Positions 31,525 through 39,742 of a stretch of DNA of 41,473 nucleotides are shown here, one piece after another. This DNA comes from Leadbetterella sp964423865 (lineage in GTDB: Bacteria; Bacteroidota; Bacteroidia; Cytophagales; Spirosomataceae), in the NCBI GenBank assembly GCA_964423865.1, contig CAYRGN010000032.1, positions 1 to 41,473 of the forward strand, written 5' to 3'. A program made the position numbers and the translations under genes. The notes beneath the pieces are model-generated. The model ran no database searches. It was given only the letters and a program-made list of their open reading frames with translations, and had not been told where the DNA came from. Numbering within the stretch: the stretch's first letter is position 1; every line of letters starts with the position of its first letter.

Positions 31525-32253
31525 TTAACGTTTAAACGACTTAAACAGGCTCCATATCTTCATCATGATCACGCCGAAAACGGCTTCTTTAAAGATTTTG
31601 GTAGACATTTTTGATTGCCCCCGCGTGCGATCCGTAAAAATGATGGGGATTTCAATCGTCCGGAATTTATAAAGATACGCGTTAAATTTCATTTCAATCT
31701 GGAAAGCGTAGCCTACAAACCGGATCTTGTGAAGGGGAATCACGGTAAGCACTTCCCGGGAGTAGCAGATAAACCCTCCGGTGGGGTCCATCACCGGCAT
31801 ACCGGTGATCAGGCGCACGTAAATTCCGGCGAAGTACGACATCAGTACCCGGCTGACCGGCCAATTGATCACATTGACCCCGCGGATATACCGGGAACCT
31901 ATGGCTACGTCATAACCGTCATCACGACAGGCTGCCAGCAGGCGGACGAGGTCGTCCGGATTATGGGAAAAGTCGGCATCCATCTCGAAAATATAGTCGA
32001 ATTCCCGTTCCAAAGCCCATTTAAACCCGTGAATATAGGCCGTACCAAGTCCAAGTTTCCCCTTTCTTTCTTCCAGGTGCAGAATACCCTGAAATTCATT
32101 TTGAAGCGTTTTGACAATTTCGCCGGTGCCGTCTGGGGAGCCGTCGTCTACGATCAGCACCTGGAAGATCTCCGGCAAGCTAAAAACTTTCCGGATAATG
32201 AGCTCAATATTGTCGCGTTCATTGTAGGTGGGGATGATAACCAGATTTTTCAT
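31525..32253 (-). CDS. Polyprenol-phosphate mannosyltransferase-like GT2 enzyme (Dpm1 type)
   Basis: A 242-aa glycosyltransferase that moves a sugar, typically mannose from GDP-mannose, to a polyprenyl phosphate at the cytoplasmic membrane. Motifs: 'NLVIIPTYNERDNIELII', 'VLIVDDGSPDGTGEIV', 'LGLGTAYIHGFKWAL', the metal-binding 'FEMDADFSHNPDDL', 'IGSRYIRG', and 'MDPTGGFICYSREVL'. A C-terminal amphipathic helix (KEAVFGVIMMKIWSLFKSF) may dock it on the membrane; the extra transmembrane domains of GtrB-like enzymes are missing. Start overlaps the DUF4296 gene by 4 bp. Confidence 0.88.
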   Translation of the reverse strand: MKNLVIIPTYNERDNIELIIRKVFSLPEIFQVLIVDDGSPDGTGEIVKTLQNEFQGILHLEERKGKLGLGTAYIHGFKWALEREFDYIFEMDADFSHNPDDLVRLLAACRDDGYDVAIGSRYIRGVNVINWPVSRVLMSYFAGIYVRLITGMPVMDPTGGFICYSREVLTVIPLHKIRFVGYAFQIEMKFNAYLYKFRTIEIPIIFTDRTRGQSKMSTKIFKEAVFGVIMMKIWSLFKSFKR

Positions 32254-32609
32254 TCGAGTTCAGGCATTTTTCGCAACTGGTCTTCTTCTGAATTTTCCAG
32301 CCGTTTACTGGCGTCTTCCAGGATTTTTACCAACCGCTTTTTACGGGATAAATAATATTCATAACTTTTATAATACGCTGCGGAATCCGTATTATTTTTT
32401 TTAAATACCTGTTGCTGAAGATAATGAAAAGCTACCTTAGACGAGTCTGTATTTCTCAGAAAAAAGTGATCTACCTTGGCCTCCAGTAGTTTAAGATCCG
32501 CAATTACAGCTGCCATCTCCTTTTCCGAAAGCCGCTTTCGGCGTTCGGAATTGCAGCTACAAACCAAAGTTAGTAAAATTATTGCTATTTTTATACCAAT
32601 GTTTCTCAA
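32250..32609 (-). CDS. DUF4296 lipoprotein
   Basis: A 119-aa lipoprotein of the DUF4296 family. A TTG start at 32609 is the only one that leaves the lipoprotein signal intact (RNIGIKIAIILLTLVCSC; lipidated Cys17 or Cys19). The rest is helical and charged ('SEKEMAAVIADLKLLEAKVD', 'YYKSYEYYLSRKKRLVKILEDASKRL'). A TAAATTTG element at 32637-32630 lies 20 bp upstream. The family has no established function but very often precedes or overlaps a Dpm1-like or related envelope gene; here the overlap is 4 bp. Confidence 0.78.
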   Translation of the reverse strand: MRNIGIKIAIILLTLVCSCNSERRKRLSEKEMAAVIADLKLLEAKVDHFFLRNTDSSKVAFHYLQQQVFKKNNTDSAAYYKSYEYYLSRKKRLVKILEDASKRLENSEEDQLRKMPELE

Positions 32610-32690
32610 GAGAAGGCGGTTTCCGGGAGCAAATTTACGTAAACTGCCGTTGACTAAGAAGCCCGTTTTTACTTAATATTCCTTAAAAGG

Positions 32691-33551
32691 TTGAAAGAAA
32701 TAATAAATAAGCTCAATAAGTATGAAATCAGAATCCGTAAGGCGGTGAATTCTCATCTTAACGGGAACTTCAGCTCGATTTTTAAAGGAACAGGACTGGA
32801 ATTCAGTGACCTGAGAACCTACCAGTACGGAGATGATGTACGGGCTATTGACTGGGTGTCTTCGGCGAAAGGACAAGGCACTTACGTGAAGATATTTAAG
32901 GAAGAAAAGGAGCAGACGGTTTTTTTTATGCTCGACGTAAGCGGCTCCCAGGAGGTAGGCAAGCAGGGCAGCCTGAAGATGGATATGGCGCGGGAGCTTT
33001 GCGGAGTACTTACCCTCGCTGCGGTAAAAGAAACCAGTCAGGTGGGGGTTTATTGCTTTTCAGACGAGAAGGAGGCCTATATCAAACCCGATGCCGGTAT
33101 GAAGCAGGCCTACAATATCCTGTCCCGGGTGTATAAACTGGTGCCATCTTCTCTGAAAACCGACCTGGCAGCAGCCATTTCTTTTACACTGAATATCCTC
33201 AAGAAAAAAAGTGTGGTAATTTTGATTTCCGATTTTCTGGACACCCGTTATGAGCATAATCTGAAGGCGTTGGCCCGCAAACACGACCTCGTGGTGCTGC
33301 ACGTATACGATAACCGGGAAACCCGCCTGCCTGATCTGGGCATCATACCGGTGATGGACAAGGAAAGCGGGAAGATGACCTGGGTAAATACCAATGCCGC
33401 GGGTTTTAAGAAGCAACTCCTGGAGACATTTGAAGAAAACCGCAGGAAACTACAGAAGTTGTGTATTCAAAACAGGGCCAATTACCTCGACATTGAGGCG
33501 GGGTCTGACTATGTAGCCCGCCTGATTCAGTTATTTCGGATACGAAAATGA
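32691..33551 (+). CDS. DUF58 / vWA-like protein
   Basis: A 286-aa protein of the DUF58 family, which accompanies MoxR-type AAA ATPases. It has the signature 'GLEFSDLRTYQYGDDVRAIDWVSSAKG' (about 35-60) and a von Willebrand A-like domain with a MIDAS-like 'FFMLDVSGSQEVG' (about 78-90), 'GVYCFSD' and 'VILISDFLDT'. The start is TTG at 32691 because no in-frame ATG or GTG occurs before the DUF58 domain. No MoxR or BatA/BatB gene is adjacent, although a membrane partner is (33548-34417, 4-bp overlap). The role is probably in envelope quality control or complex assembly, as inferred for the family. Confidence 0.83.
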   Translation: MKEIINKLNKYEIRIRKAVNSHLNGNFSSIFKGTGLEFSDLRTYQYGDDVRAIDWVSSAKGQGTYVKIFKEEKEQTVFFMLDVSGSQEVGKQGSLKMDMARELCGVLTLAAVKETSQVGVYCFSDEKEAYIKPDAGMKQAYNILSRVYKLVPSSLKTDLAAAISFTLNILKKKSVVILISDFLDTRYEHNLKALARKHDLVVLHVYDNRETRLPDLGIIPVMDKESGKMTWVNTNAAGFKKQLLETFEENRRKLQKLCIQNRANYLDIEAGSDYVARLIQLFRIRK

Positions 33552-34417
33552 GGGGAGGAATATTTATATGGTTCTTTTTGTGGGGTACACTGGGTGCTGT
33601 GGCACAAAAGCCCCGGGCGTTTTTTTTGGAAGATTCCGTTACTGTAGGCAAGGAGGTCAGAATGGCCATGTCTTATCTCCACCCGGGCAAATCAGACCTG
33701 GTTTTCCCTGATTCAAGTTTTGACTTTTCGCCTTTCAGGTATGTGTCTTCCCAGCTTTTCGGAACGCGTACGGTAGATGGAAATAGCCTCGATAGTGTGG
33801 TCTATACCCTGGTCACTTATGAACTGGACTCTGTCTTGTCTTTGCAGCCCTACATTACCAATTTGCAGACAGAGGAAAAAGTTTACGCGGATTCAGCCCG
33901 TATTCACCGGAAGTTCAGCATTACAGGGGAAGACCTAGTGGCTCCGGAAGTGAAAGAGACGGCAGAGGTTTTTTGGGTGAGGAAAGAAATCAATATTCCT
34001 AAAATCAGCTATTACGTGCTGGGTTTCCTCGTATTGCTATTTCTGGTTTCGGCCTTTTTCGGCGAGCTGATCCGGAAGAAATATCGTTTATGGAAATTTG
34101 AACGTCACCACCAGCGTTTTCTGGCCGACTTCCGGAAAATGGCGCTTTCTGCCAAGAATATGGATACCAATGAAAGGGCGGTAAAGGAGTGGAAGGCATA
34201 TATGGAAGAGTTGGAAAACGAGCCGGTTTCTACGATGTCTACGTCTGAATTAGGGAAATTATATGGGAATGAACGCCTTGAATCTGCGCTTAAAATGTTT
34301 GATTCCGCCATTTTCGGAGGGGTAATCAGTGAGCAGATTCCTTTTGCTTATCACATTTTACAGGCTTTTGCGATTAAGCGGTACCGGCAGGTACGCAAGG
34401 CGGGAGTTAAGGCGTAA
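33548..34417 (+). CDS. Membrane-anchored partner of DUF58 protein (DUF4381/BatD-like)
   Basis: A 289-aa protein with a signal peptide (about 1-19, ending GAVAQ), a periplasmic beta-rich part (about 22-150: 'FFLEDSVTVGKEVRMAMSYLHPG', 'SLDSVVYTLVTYELDSVLSLQPY'), one transmembrane helix (about 156-176, YVLGFLVLLFLVSAFFGEL) and a cytoplasmic helical tail (about 177-289, with 'STSELGKLYGNERLESALKMFDSAIFGG'). This is the layout of BatD/DUF4381 proteins encoded in MoxR-DUF58-Bat clusters. It overlaps the DUF58 gene by 4 bp and probably forms a complex with it. The exact family is uncertain. Confidence 0.65.
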   Translation: MRGGIFIWFFLWGTLGAVAQKPRAFFLEDSVTVGKEVRMAMSYLHPGKSDLVFPDSSFDFSPFRYVSSQLFGTRTVDGNSLDSVVYTLVTYELDSVLSLQPYITNLQTEEKVYADSARIHRKFSITGEDLVAPEVKETAEVFWVRKEINIPKISYYVLGFLVLLFLVSAFFGELIRKKYRLWKFERHHQRFLADFRKMALSAKNMDTNERAVKEWKAYMEELENEPVSTMSTSELGKLYGNERLESALKMFDSAIFGGVISEQIPFAYHILQAFAIKRYRQVRKAGVKA

Positions 34418-34541
34418 AGGTAAAAGTGAATTGTTTTGAAATAAGCGCTTACCAGCCTAATAAACACTATGATTTTTAGGAATTTCATGGGATTTTATTT
34501 TAAATTGCGCCACGAAAAATTTCAATCCTAAAATTATTGAT

Positions 34542-36023
34542 ATGGAGAAAAGTATATGGCGAACCAAGCCGATAAGCGCTTATGAGGCCGACATGAAGAA
34601 AAGTACCCTTCGGCGGGTATTGGGTAAATGGAGTTTAACGGCTATCGGAATTGGGGCCATTATTGGGGGCGGGATATTTGTATTAACAGGTACAGCGGCC
34701 TATTATCACGCAGGACCTGCCCTGGCTTTATCTTTTGTAGTGGCGGGTATCGCCTGTATTTTTGCCGCTCTTTGTTATGCTGAATTCGCATCCATGCTTC
34801 CGGTAGAAGGGTCTGCCTATGCTTATGCTTACGGTACTGTAGGCGAGGTTTTTGCCTGGCTCATCGGATGGGGGCTGGTATTGGAATATATGATGGGAGC
34901 CATGACCGTAGCGGTGAGCTGGTCGGGGTACTTTAACAAGATGCTCAAGATGTTCGGAGTTTATATTCCTGACTACCTGGTTTCCGATCCTATCTCGTAT
35001 ACAGGCGAAGGGTTTGCATTTAACCTGCCGGCCTTTATTATTGTCCTGATCGTTACCTTTATCCTGGCCAAAGGAACCAAAGAAGCGGCCAGTACCAATA
35101 ACCTGATCGTGATCCTGAAAACCTCCGTGGTATTGTTTATCATCCTGGTAGGCGCTTTCTATATCAATTTTGATAACCTGTCGCCTTTCATTCCGGAAGA
35201 GACCACGATTATCGGGCCGCACGGCGAGCCAGAAGTAGCCTATGGCTTTAAGGGGATCATTATGGGAGCCTCCGCTGTATTTTTTGCTTATATCGGTTTT
35301 GATGCGGTTTCTACCCAGGCGGCAGAGGCCATTGATCCCAAGAAAGATATTCCTTTCGCTATTATAGCTTCCCTTCTGATCTGTACGGCGCTGTATATCC
35401 TGATGTCGCTGGTGCTGACCGGTATGATGAACTTTAAGGAATTCGGAACCATTGCTGACGGCCTGACGGCGCCGGTGGCCGTGGCCTTTGAACATGCTAC
35501 CGGTATGACCTGGGCGGTGATCCTGATCACAGTGGCAGCTACTGTGGGACTGATCTCCGTAATGCTGGTGATGATGCTGGGCCAATCCAGGATTTTTATG
35601 GGAATGGCGAAAGACGGTCTCCTGCCGGCAGTATTCAAGGATATCAACCCGAATACGAAGACGCCGGTAAAAAACACCGTGATCATCGGGACTATTGTAG
35701 CATTCGTAGCAGCATCCACGCCTATCAGCACACTGGTACACATGTGTAGCTTCGGCACCTTGTTTGCCTTCTCCATGGTGTGCTTTGCCGTATGGAGATT
35801 GCGTTACACCGAACCCGGTCTGAAAAGAGGTTTCAAAACCCCGGCGCTGCCTGTCATAGCCACATTGGGTATTGCTACCAATATTTACCTGATCATGAAC
35901 CTGGAACGCTCGGCCATTTATATGGCACTGGGCTGGTTAACCTTAGGCTTTTTGGTATATTTCCTTTACGGACGCCGGAATTCGGTGCTGAATAACGGAG
36001 GGTACGATAAGCAGGAAGAGTAA
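34542..36023 (+). CDS. APC-family amino acid permease (cationic amino acid transporter type)
   Basis: A 493-aa inner-membrane transporter with about 12 transmembrane helices. The first helix has the APC signature 'GIGAIIGGGIFVLTGTAAYYHAGPA' (about 37-60), followed by 'CYAEFASMLPVEGSAYAYAYGTVGEVFAWLIGWGLVLEY' in two adjoining helices, and 'FFAYIGFDAVSTQAAEAIDPKKDIP' in the middle, characteristic of the CAT/YfnA subgroup. It would import amino acids by proton symport. Substrate is not determinable from sequence. Monocistronic, with 124 bp upstream and a large palindrome downstream. Confidence 0.9.
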   Translation: MEKSIWRTKPISAYEADMKKSTLRRVLGKWSLTAIGIGAIIGGGIFVLTGTAAYYHAGPALALSFVVAGIACIFAALCYAEFASMLPVEGSAYAYAYGTVGEVFAWLIGWGLVLEYMMGAMTVAVSWSGYFNKMLKMFGVYIPDYLVSDPISYTGEGFAFNLPAFIIVLIVTFILAKGTKEAASTNNLIVILKTSVVLFIILVGAFYINFDNLSPFIPEETTIIGPHGEPEVAYGFKGIIMGASAVFFAYIGFDAVSTQAAEAIDPKKDIPFAIIASLLICTALYILMSLVLTGMMNFKEFGTIADGLTAPVAVAFEHATGMTWAVILITVAATVGLISVMLVMMLGQSRIFMGMAKDGLLPAVFKDINPNTKTPVKNTVIIGTIVAFVAASTPISTLVHMCSFGTLFAFSMVCFAVWRLRYTEPGLKRGFKTPALPVIATLGIATNIYLIMNLERSAIYMALGWLTLGFLVYFLYGRRNSVLNNGGYDKQEE

Positions 36024-36043
36024 GCAGGAGAATATAAAATAGG

Positions 36044-36136
36044 AGACGTCCTTCGGTTTCAAGCTCAGGGTGACAGCGTGCCAAGCATCCGGGAGTATTC
36101 CCACTGTCACCCTGAGCTTGAAACCGAAGGGCGTCT
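36044..36136. repeat. 33-bp palindromic repeat, family B
   Basis: Arms at 36044-36076 and 36104-36136 pair with one mismatch around a 27-nt loop. The core (tcaccctgagcttg) differs from family A. It sits 20 bp after the permease stop and upstream of asd, with 138 bp of spacer to the asd ATG. The spacer includes TATTTTTG at 36176-36183, a TANNTTTG match without a clear -33 TTG. Confidence 0.9.
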
Positions 36137-36274
36137 CTTTTTCTGTGGATATACCAATTAATACAAAAAGTTTTTTATTTTTGCCCGCTCAAAATGACTC
36201 AAAGAGAATAGACCTCTCTCTTTCTGATTTATAAAACTCTGCCATGGGTCGGGGAGAACATAATCAATTTTACA

Positions 36275-37267
36275 ATGAAAGTAGCGGTAGTGGGAGCCAC
36301 CGGTCTGGTCGGTGGAGAAATCCTGAAAGTTCTGGAAGAAAGAAATCTTCCGGTTACTGAAATTATTCCGGTAGCCTCAGAAAGAAGTATCGGGAAGAAG
36401 ATTACGTTTAAGAATAAGGAGTACACCGTGGTGGGGTACGACGAGGCCATTGCCCTGAAACCGGATGTAGCGGTTTTTTCAGCCGGAGGAAGTACCTCCC
36501 TGGCCATAGCGCCCAAATTTGCGGAGGCCGGAATTACGGTGGTAGACAACTCCTCTGCCTGGAGAATGGACGCCACTAAAAAGCTGGTGGTACCCGAAGT
36601 CAACGCCGACGTGCTAACGGCGGAAGATAAGATTATCGCAAACCCCAACTGTTCTACGATTCAAATGGTGGTGGTGATGAAGCCCCTGCATGACCGGTAT
36701 AAGATTAAGCGTGTGGTGGTCTCTACCTACCAGTCGGTGACCGGCACCGGAAAGGCCGCCGTAGATCAGCTTTTCGCAGAAAGAAGCGGAGACGAATCGG
36801 CCCCTAAGGTATATCCGTACAAAATAGACCTGAATGTGCTTCCGCACATTGATGTGTTCCAGGAGAACGGATATACCAAAGAGGAGATGAAGATGATTCT
36901 GGAGACGAATAAGATTATGGGTGACGACAGCATCCGGGTAACGGCTACCACCGTGCGTATACCCACTATCGGAGGGCATTCAGAATCGGTCAATATAGAG
37001 TTTGAAAATGATTTCGACCTGGATACCGTGCGGGAATTGCTCGCGGCTACGGAAGGTGTAATTGTGCAGGACGACCCCGCTAACCTGGTGTATCCCATGC
37101 CTATCCACGCCCACGGAAAGAACGAGGTTTTTGTAGGACGGATCCGCCGTGACGAATCCCAGCCCAATACCCTGAACCTATGGGTAGTGGCCGATAACCT
37201 TCGCAAAGGCGCCGCCACCAACGCGGTGCAGATCGTGGAATACCTTTCCAAGACAGGACTGATCTGA
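36275..37267 (+). CDS. asd: Aspartate-semialdehyde dehydrogenase
   Basis: A 330-aa NADPH-dependent enzyme that reduces aspartyl phosphate to aspartate semialdehyde for lysine/diaminopimelate, threonine and methionine synthesis. It begins with the dinucleotide-binding 'MKVAVVGATGLVGGEILKVL', has 'DNSSAWRMD', the catalytic Cys126 in 'IIANPNCSTIQMV', 'VSTYQSVTGTGKAAVDQL' and the acid-base His235 in 'TIGGHSESVN'. Length matches the family. It also supplies diaminopimelate for the cell wall, but it is not clustered with the division genes. Translated region is GC-typical of the window. Confidence 0.95.
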   Translation: MKVAVVGATGLVGGEILKVLEERNLPVTEIIPVASERSIGKKITFKNKEYTVVGYDEAIALKPDVAVFSAGGSTSLAIAPKFAEAGITVVDNSSAWRMDATKKLVVPEVNADVLTAEDKIIANPNCSTIQMVVVMKPLHDRYKIKRVVVSTYQSVTGTGKAAVDQLFAERSGDESAPKVYPYKIDLNVLPHIDVFQENGYTKEEMKMILETNKIMGDDSIRVTATTVRIPTIGGHSESVNIEFENDFDLDTVRELLAATEGVIVQDDPANLVYPMPIHAHGKNEVFVGRIRRDESQPNTLNLWVVADNLRKGAATNAVQIVEYLSKTGLI

Positions 37268-37357
37268 GCTTCCTGGAAAAGGGAAGGAGGGGTGTTGAAT
37301 TTCCGTGACGGAGAAGAGATCATTTCTCTTCTGAACGGAAGCGCATAAAAGTGAAGC

Positions 37358-37475
37358 GGGTTCTCGACAACGCTCGAACTGACAGAAGCCGGGGCCACCT
37401 GTCAGTTCGAGCGCAGTCGAGAACCAAGCGTAGTCGAGAACCCGCGTAGTCGAGAACCCGCGTAGTCGAGAACCC
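37358..37475. repeat. Palindromic repeat, family A, with a 16-bp tandem array
   Basis: A left arm (37358-37385) and right arm (37399-37425) pair around a 13-nt loop with two or three mismatches. The right end is extended by three exact 16-bp units (gcgtagtcgagaaccc, 37428-37475), copies of the arm's end. It lies between the convergent asd and 37495-37881 genes. Confidence 0.9.
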
Positions 37476-37494
37476 GCAATAAAGTGCAAACACC

Positions 37495-37881
37495 TTAACT
37501 TTTTTTGCCCTTCTCTCCGGGTTTCTTCCGGAAGTCGGGGCGGGGCCTTTTGCTTTCTTCCAGTTTTTTAATCTGATCGGGCGTAAGCACGGCGGCGTAT
37601 TGTTTTTTCAGCTCCGCTCTTTCCGCTTTCATTTTTGCCTTTCTTTCTTCCGCCAGTTTCTGATGCTTTTGTGCCTCAGCAAGATTAATTGCATACATTT
37701 TTTTGTATTGTGCCTCAGAAAGATCCAGTTTTTCTTTCAGGTGAGCGGTACGCTTTTCAGCCACTTTTTCCGGTGTGGGGCGCTCGCCTTTTCGCGCCGG
37801 GCGTTCTCCTTTTTTATCCTGGGCAAAAGCACCGAAAGAAACTAAACCTGCCAATACCATCATTAACACATTCTTTTTCAT
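37495..37881 (-). CDS. Small exported Spy/CpxP-like (DUF4890-type) protein
   Basis: A 128-aa protein: signal peptide about 1-20 (MKKNVLMMVLAGLVSFGAFAQ), then a highly charged, Lys/Glu/Arg-rich helical region with 'LKEKLDLSEAQYKKMYAINLAEAQKHQ' and 'AAVLTPDQIKKLEE'. The L-x-L-(S/T)-x-x-Q then LTPEQ pattern is shared with Spy/CpxP/CnrX-type periplasmic proteins that bind unfolded proteins or metals. The function is thus a possible periplasmic chaperone, by family resemblance only. The C-terminus is basic (RKKPGEKGKKS). Its promoter region is shared with the divergent deacetylase gene (102 bp between starts). Confidence 0.72.
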   Translation of the reverse strand: MKKNVLMMVLAGLVSFGAFAQDKKGERPARKGERPTPEKVAEKRTAHLKEKLDLSEAQYKKMYAINLAEAQKHQKLAEERKAKMKAERAELKKQYAAVLTPDQIKKLEESKRPRPDFRKKPGEKGKKS

Positions 37882-37983
37882 AATTGTAATCGTTTAAAAG
37901 TTTAAATTCGCTTATAAGAATGCGAAAAGAGGCCGGGGTTTAAGGCCTTTAAGGTTATTTAACGTTATTAAATATTGATTAAC

Positions 37984-38739
37984 ATGCGGAAATACGGCAT
38001 TATAGGGGCTTTTTTATGTTTTATTTCCTTGAATTCTGTGGCCCAGGCACTCGTAGTAAAGGGGGCAAAAGTGTGTGGCAACATCTCAGTGCAATCGATT
38101 GCGCTAGTTTTCACCGGCCATGAATTTGCAGATGGGGGCGAGGCGATCAGGGAGATTTTGAAAAATACGGGAACACCGGCTTCTTTCTTTCTCACCGGAG
38201 ATTTCTACCGGGGTTTCCCCTCACTGGTGAAGGCATTGAAACAAGAGGGGCATTACCTGGGAGCGCATTCGGATAAGCACCTGCTGTATTGTTCCTGGGA
38301 GAACCGCGACAGCCTCCTGGTGACCCGCAAAGAATTTGTGACTGATCTGAAAAACAATTACCGGGAGATGCGGAAACTGGGTATCCGGAAAAAGGAAGCC
38401 CGGTATTTTCTGCCTCCCTACGAGTGGTATAATGAGCAGATTGCGGAATGGACAAAAGCAGAGGGGTTGGAACTCATCAATTTCAGCAGCGGCACTTTGT
38501 CGCATGCCGACTATACCACCCCGTCTATGACCAATTACCGGAGTTCAGAGCAGATTATGGCCAGTATTCGTAGATATGAGGCGGAAAAGGGAATGAACGG
38601 GTTCATCTTCCTGGTGCATATAGGCACCCATCCCGAACGAACGGATAAACTTTACGAGCGGCTCACTCAACTGATCGGAGAATTGCGGCAGAAAGGGTAC
38701 TCGTTCGTTCGGGTGGATGAGCTGCTTAGTCAATCTTGA
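37984..38739 (+). CDS. Polysaccharide deacetylase-like protein (NodB fold) with altered metal-site motif
   Basis: A 251-aa exported protein; ATG at 37984 begins a clean signal peptide (MRKYGIIGAFLCFISLNSVAQ), preferred over a TTG three codons earlier. The NodB/CE4 pattern is recognisable: 'TPASFFLTGDFYRGFPSLVKALKQEGHYLGAHSDKH' (in two motif parts; His-Ser-x-x-His intact), 'YFLPPYEWYN' for the usual R-x-P-Y and 'GFIFLVHIGTH' near the end. However, where CE4 enzymes have T-F-D-D-G, this has 'VFTGHEFADGGE', so the usual Asp-Asp pair is replaced by His-Glu. Substrate unknown. Its last 14 bp overlap the convergent 38726-39412 gene. Confidence 0.8.
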   Translation: MRKYGIIGAFLCFISLNSVAQALVVKGAKVCGNISVQSIALVFTGHEFADGGEAIREILKNTGTPASFFLTGDFYRGFPSLVKALKQEGHYLGAHSDKHLLYCSWENRDSLLVTRKEFVTDLKNNYREMRKLGIRKKEARYFLPPYEWYNEQIAEWTKAEGLELINFSSGTLSHADYTTPSMTNYRSSEQIMASIRRYEAEKGMNGFIFLVHIGTHPERTDKLYERLTQLIGELRQKGYSFVRVDELLSQS

Positions 38740-39412
38740 ATTCGGAATCCGCAATCTGGGAATTCACTTTGATAGAAGTAAACTTCTTCTCAATGGTCAT
38801 GCCCATGGCTTCCTGCACCAGGTGGGTGGCGAACTTCACGCCCGGTTCAAAATCCTGGTATTCTTTGAACAATACATTGGCGGAGCCGGTGGGGCCTTCT
38901 ACCACCTGTTTCAATTTGAGGCCGGAGGCTACCGAGTAATATTCTTTCAGGGTGGTGATGCCGGGAATTCCGCTCACGGATATGACATAACAGTTGTCGC
39001 TCTCGTGCTGTTCGTTTTCGCCTATGGTCAGGGTAATGTCTTCCGTCAGGTAAAGGGTTTCCGGGAAGATCAGCGCTTGGGTCAGGATGGCCTTGGAAGA
39101 CGACTCGTCGAGTAACTGGGAGTTGCCCATCTGGGTCACCTGGGCTTGTTTGCCGTCAAACACGATTTTCGCCAGTTCCACTCCGCTTTGGTCTACTACC
39201 GAAGAGTAGAGGTTAGGCGCCTTTTTAGACTCAATATTTTCCATGCTCTGTCCCATCACTTCGGTAGTGGAAACGGCGTAAAAGTCTTTTACCTTTTCCA
39301 TATTGGCTTTCCCGCCTATGGCTTCAAAGTATTTTTCCAGTACTTGCTGAGGGGTCACGTCTTGTGCAAAAGCCGGTGTGGCCAATAAGAGTGCAATCAC
39401 TAATTTTTTCAT
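38726..39412 (-). CDS. LolA-like outer-membrane lipoprotein-sorting-type protein
   Basis: A 228-aa exported protein with signal peptide about 1-17 (KKLVIALLLATPAFAQ). 'TPQQVLEKYFEAIGGKANMEKVKDFYAVSTTEVMG' at the start of the mature part and the later beta-strands ('ELAKIVFDGKQAQVTQMG', 'YYSVASGLKLKQVVEG', 'VLFKEYQDFEPGVKFATHLV') are typical of Bacteroidota proteins with the LolA/LolB half-barrel fold, often annotated as outer-membrane lipoprotein-sorting proteins. True LolA function is not established for this subgroup. It overlaps the deacetylase gene tail-to-tail by 14 bp. Confidence 0.7.
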   Translation of the reverse strand: MKKLVIALLLATPAFAQDVTPQQVLEKYFEAIGGKANMEKVKDFYAVSTTEVMGQSMENIESKKAPNLYSSVVDQSGVELAKIVFDGKQAQVTQMGNSQLLDESSSKAILTQALIFPETLYLTEDITLTIGENEQHESDNCYVISVSGIPGITTLKEYYSVASGLKLKQVVEGPTGSANVLFKEYQDFEPGVKFATHLVQEAMGMTIEKKFTSIKVNSQIADSEFKID

Positions 39413-39579
39413 TGTCAGGTATATTTTGTTATGAAATACAAATAAAACAGATTTAGAATGAAAGCCCTTGATATTTCGGATTAAAGGGAAATTAAATCGG
39501 TTGAGCGGCAGGAATCATTTCGGGAAGTGAACGTTTCGCCGTTTATTCCAAATTATCTAAGTGCTTTTTTACTTACAAA

Positions 39580-39657
39580 CATAAGAGACTTCAAGTGTCT
39601 TATGACTCTAGTTAAAAGCCAAACTAGAGCGCCGAGTCCCCTGCGGGAGACTCGGCG
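39580..39657. other. Three consecutive hairpins, possible structured RNA
   Basis: In the 380-bp intergenic region 39413-39792 three hairpins follow one another: CATAAGA/TCTTATG with inner ACTT/AAGT (39580-39604), CTCTAGTT/AACTAGAG (39606-39629), and CGCCGAGTC/GACTCGGCG (39630-39657), the last touching the second. They are not explained by any gene, and neither repeat family matches. They may form part of an untranslated RNA read on either strand, or the remains of a mobile element end. No tRNA cloverleaf fits. Confidence 0.5.
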
Positions 39658-39742
39658 ACGACATAGGCCCTGCTTGAAATGATCCGCTGGCCAATAAAAG
39701 AATGAAAGATAATCTTCAGTCGATTATCGAGCAATGGAACTG

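Noticed and set aside
37428..37475. Possible CRISPR array
   Set aside because: The 16-bp units are directly adjacent with no spacers and no cas genes are present.
39580..39660. Possible tRNA or tmRNA
   Set aside because: No cloverleaf, anticodon arm or T-loop; just consecutive simple hairpins.
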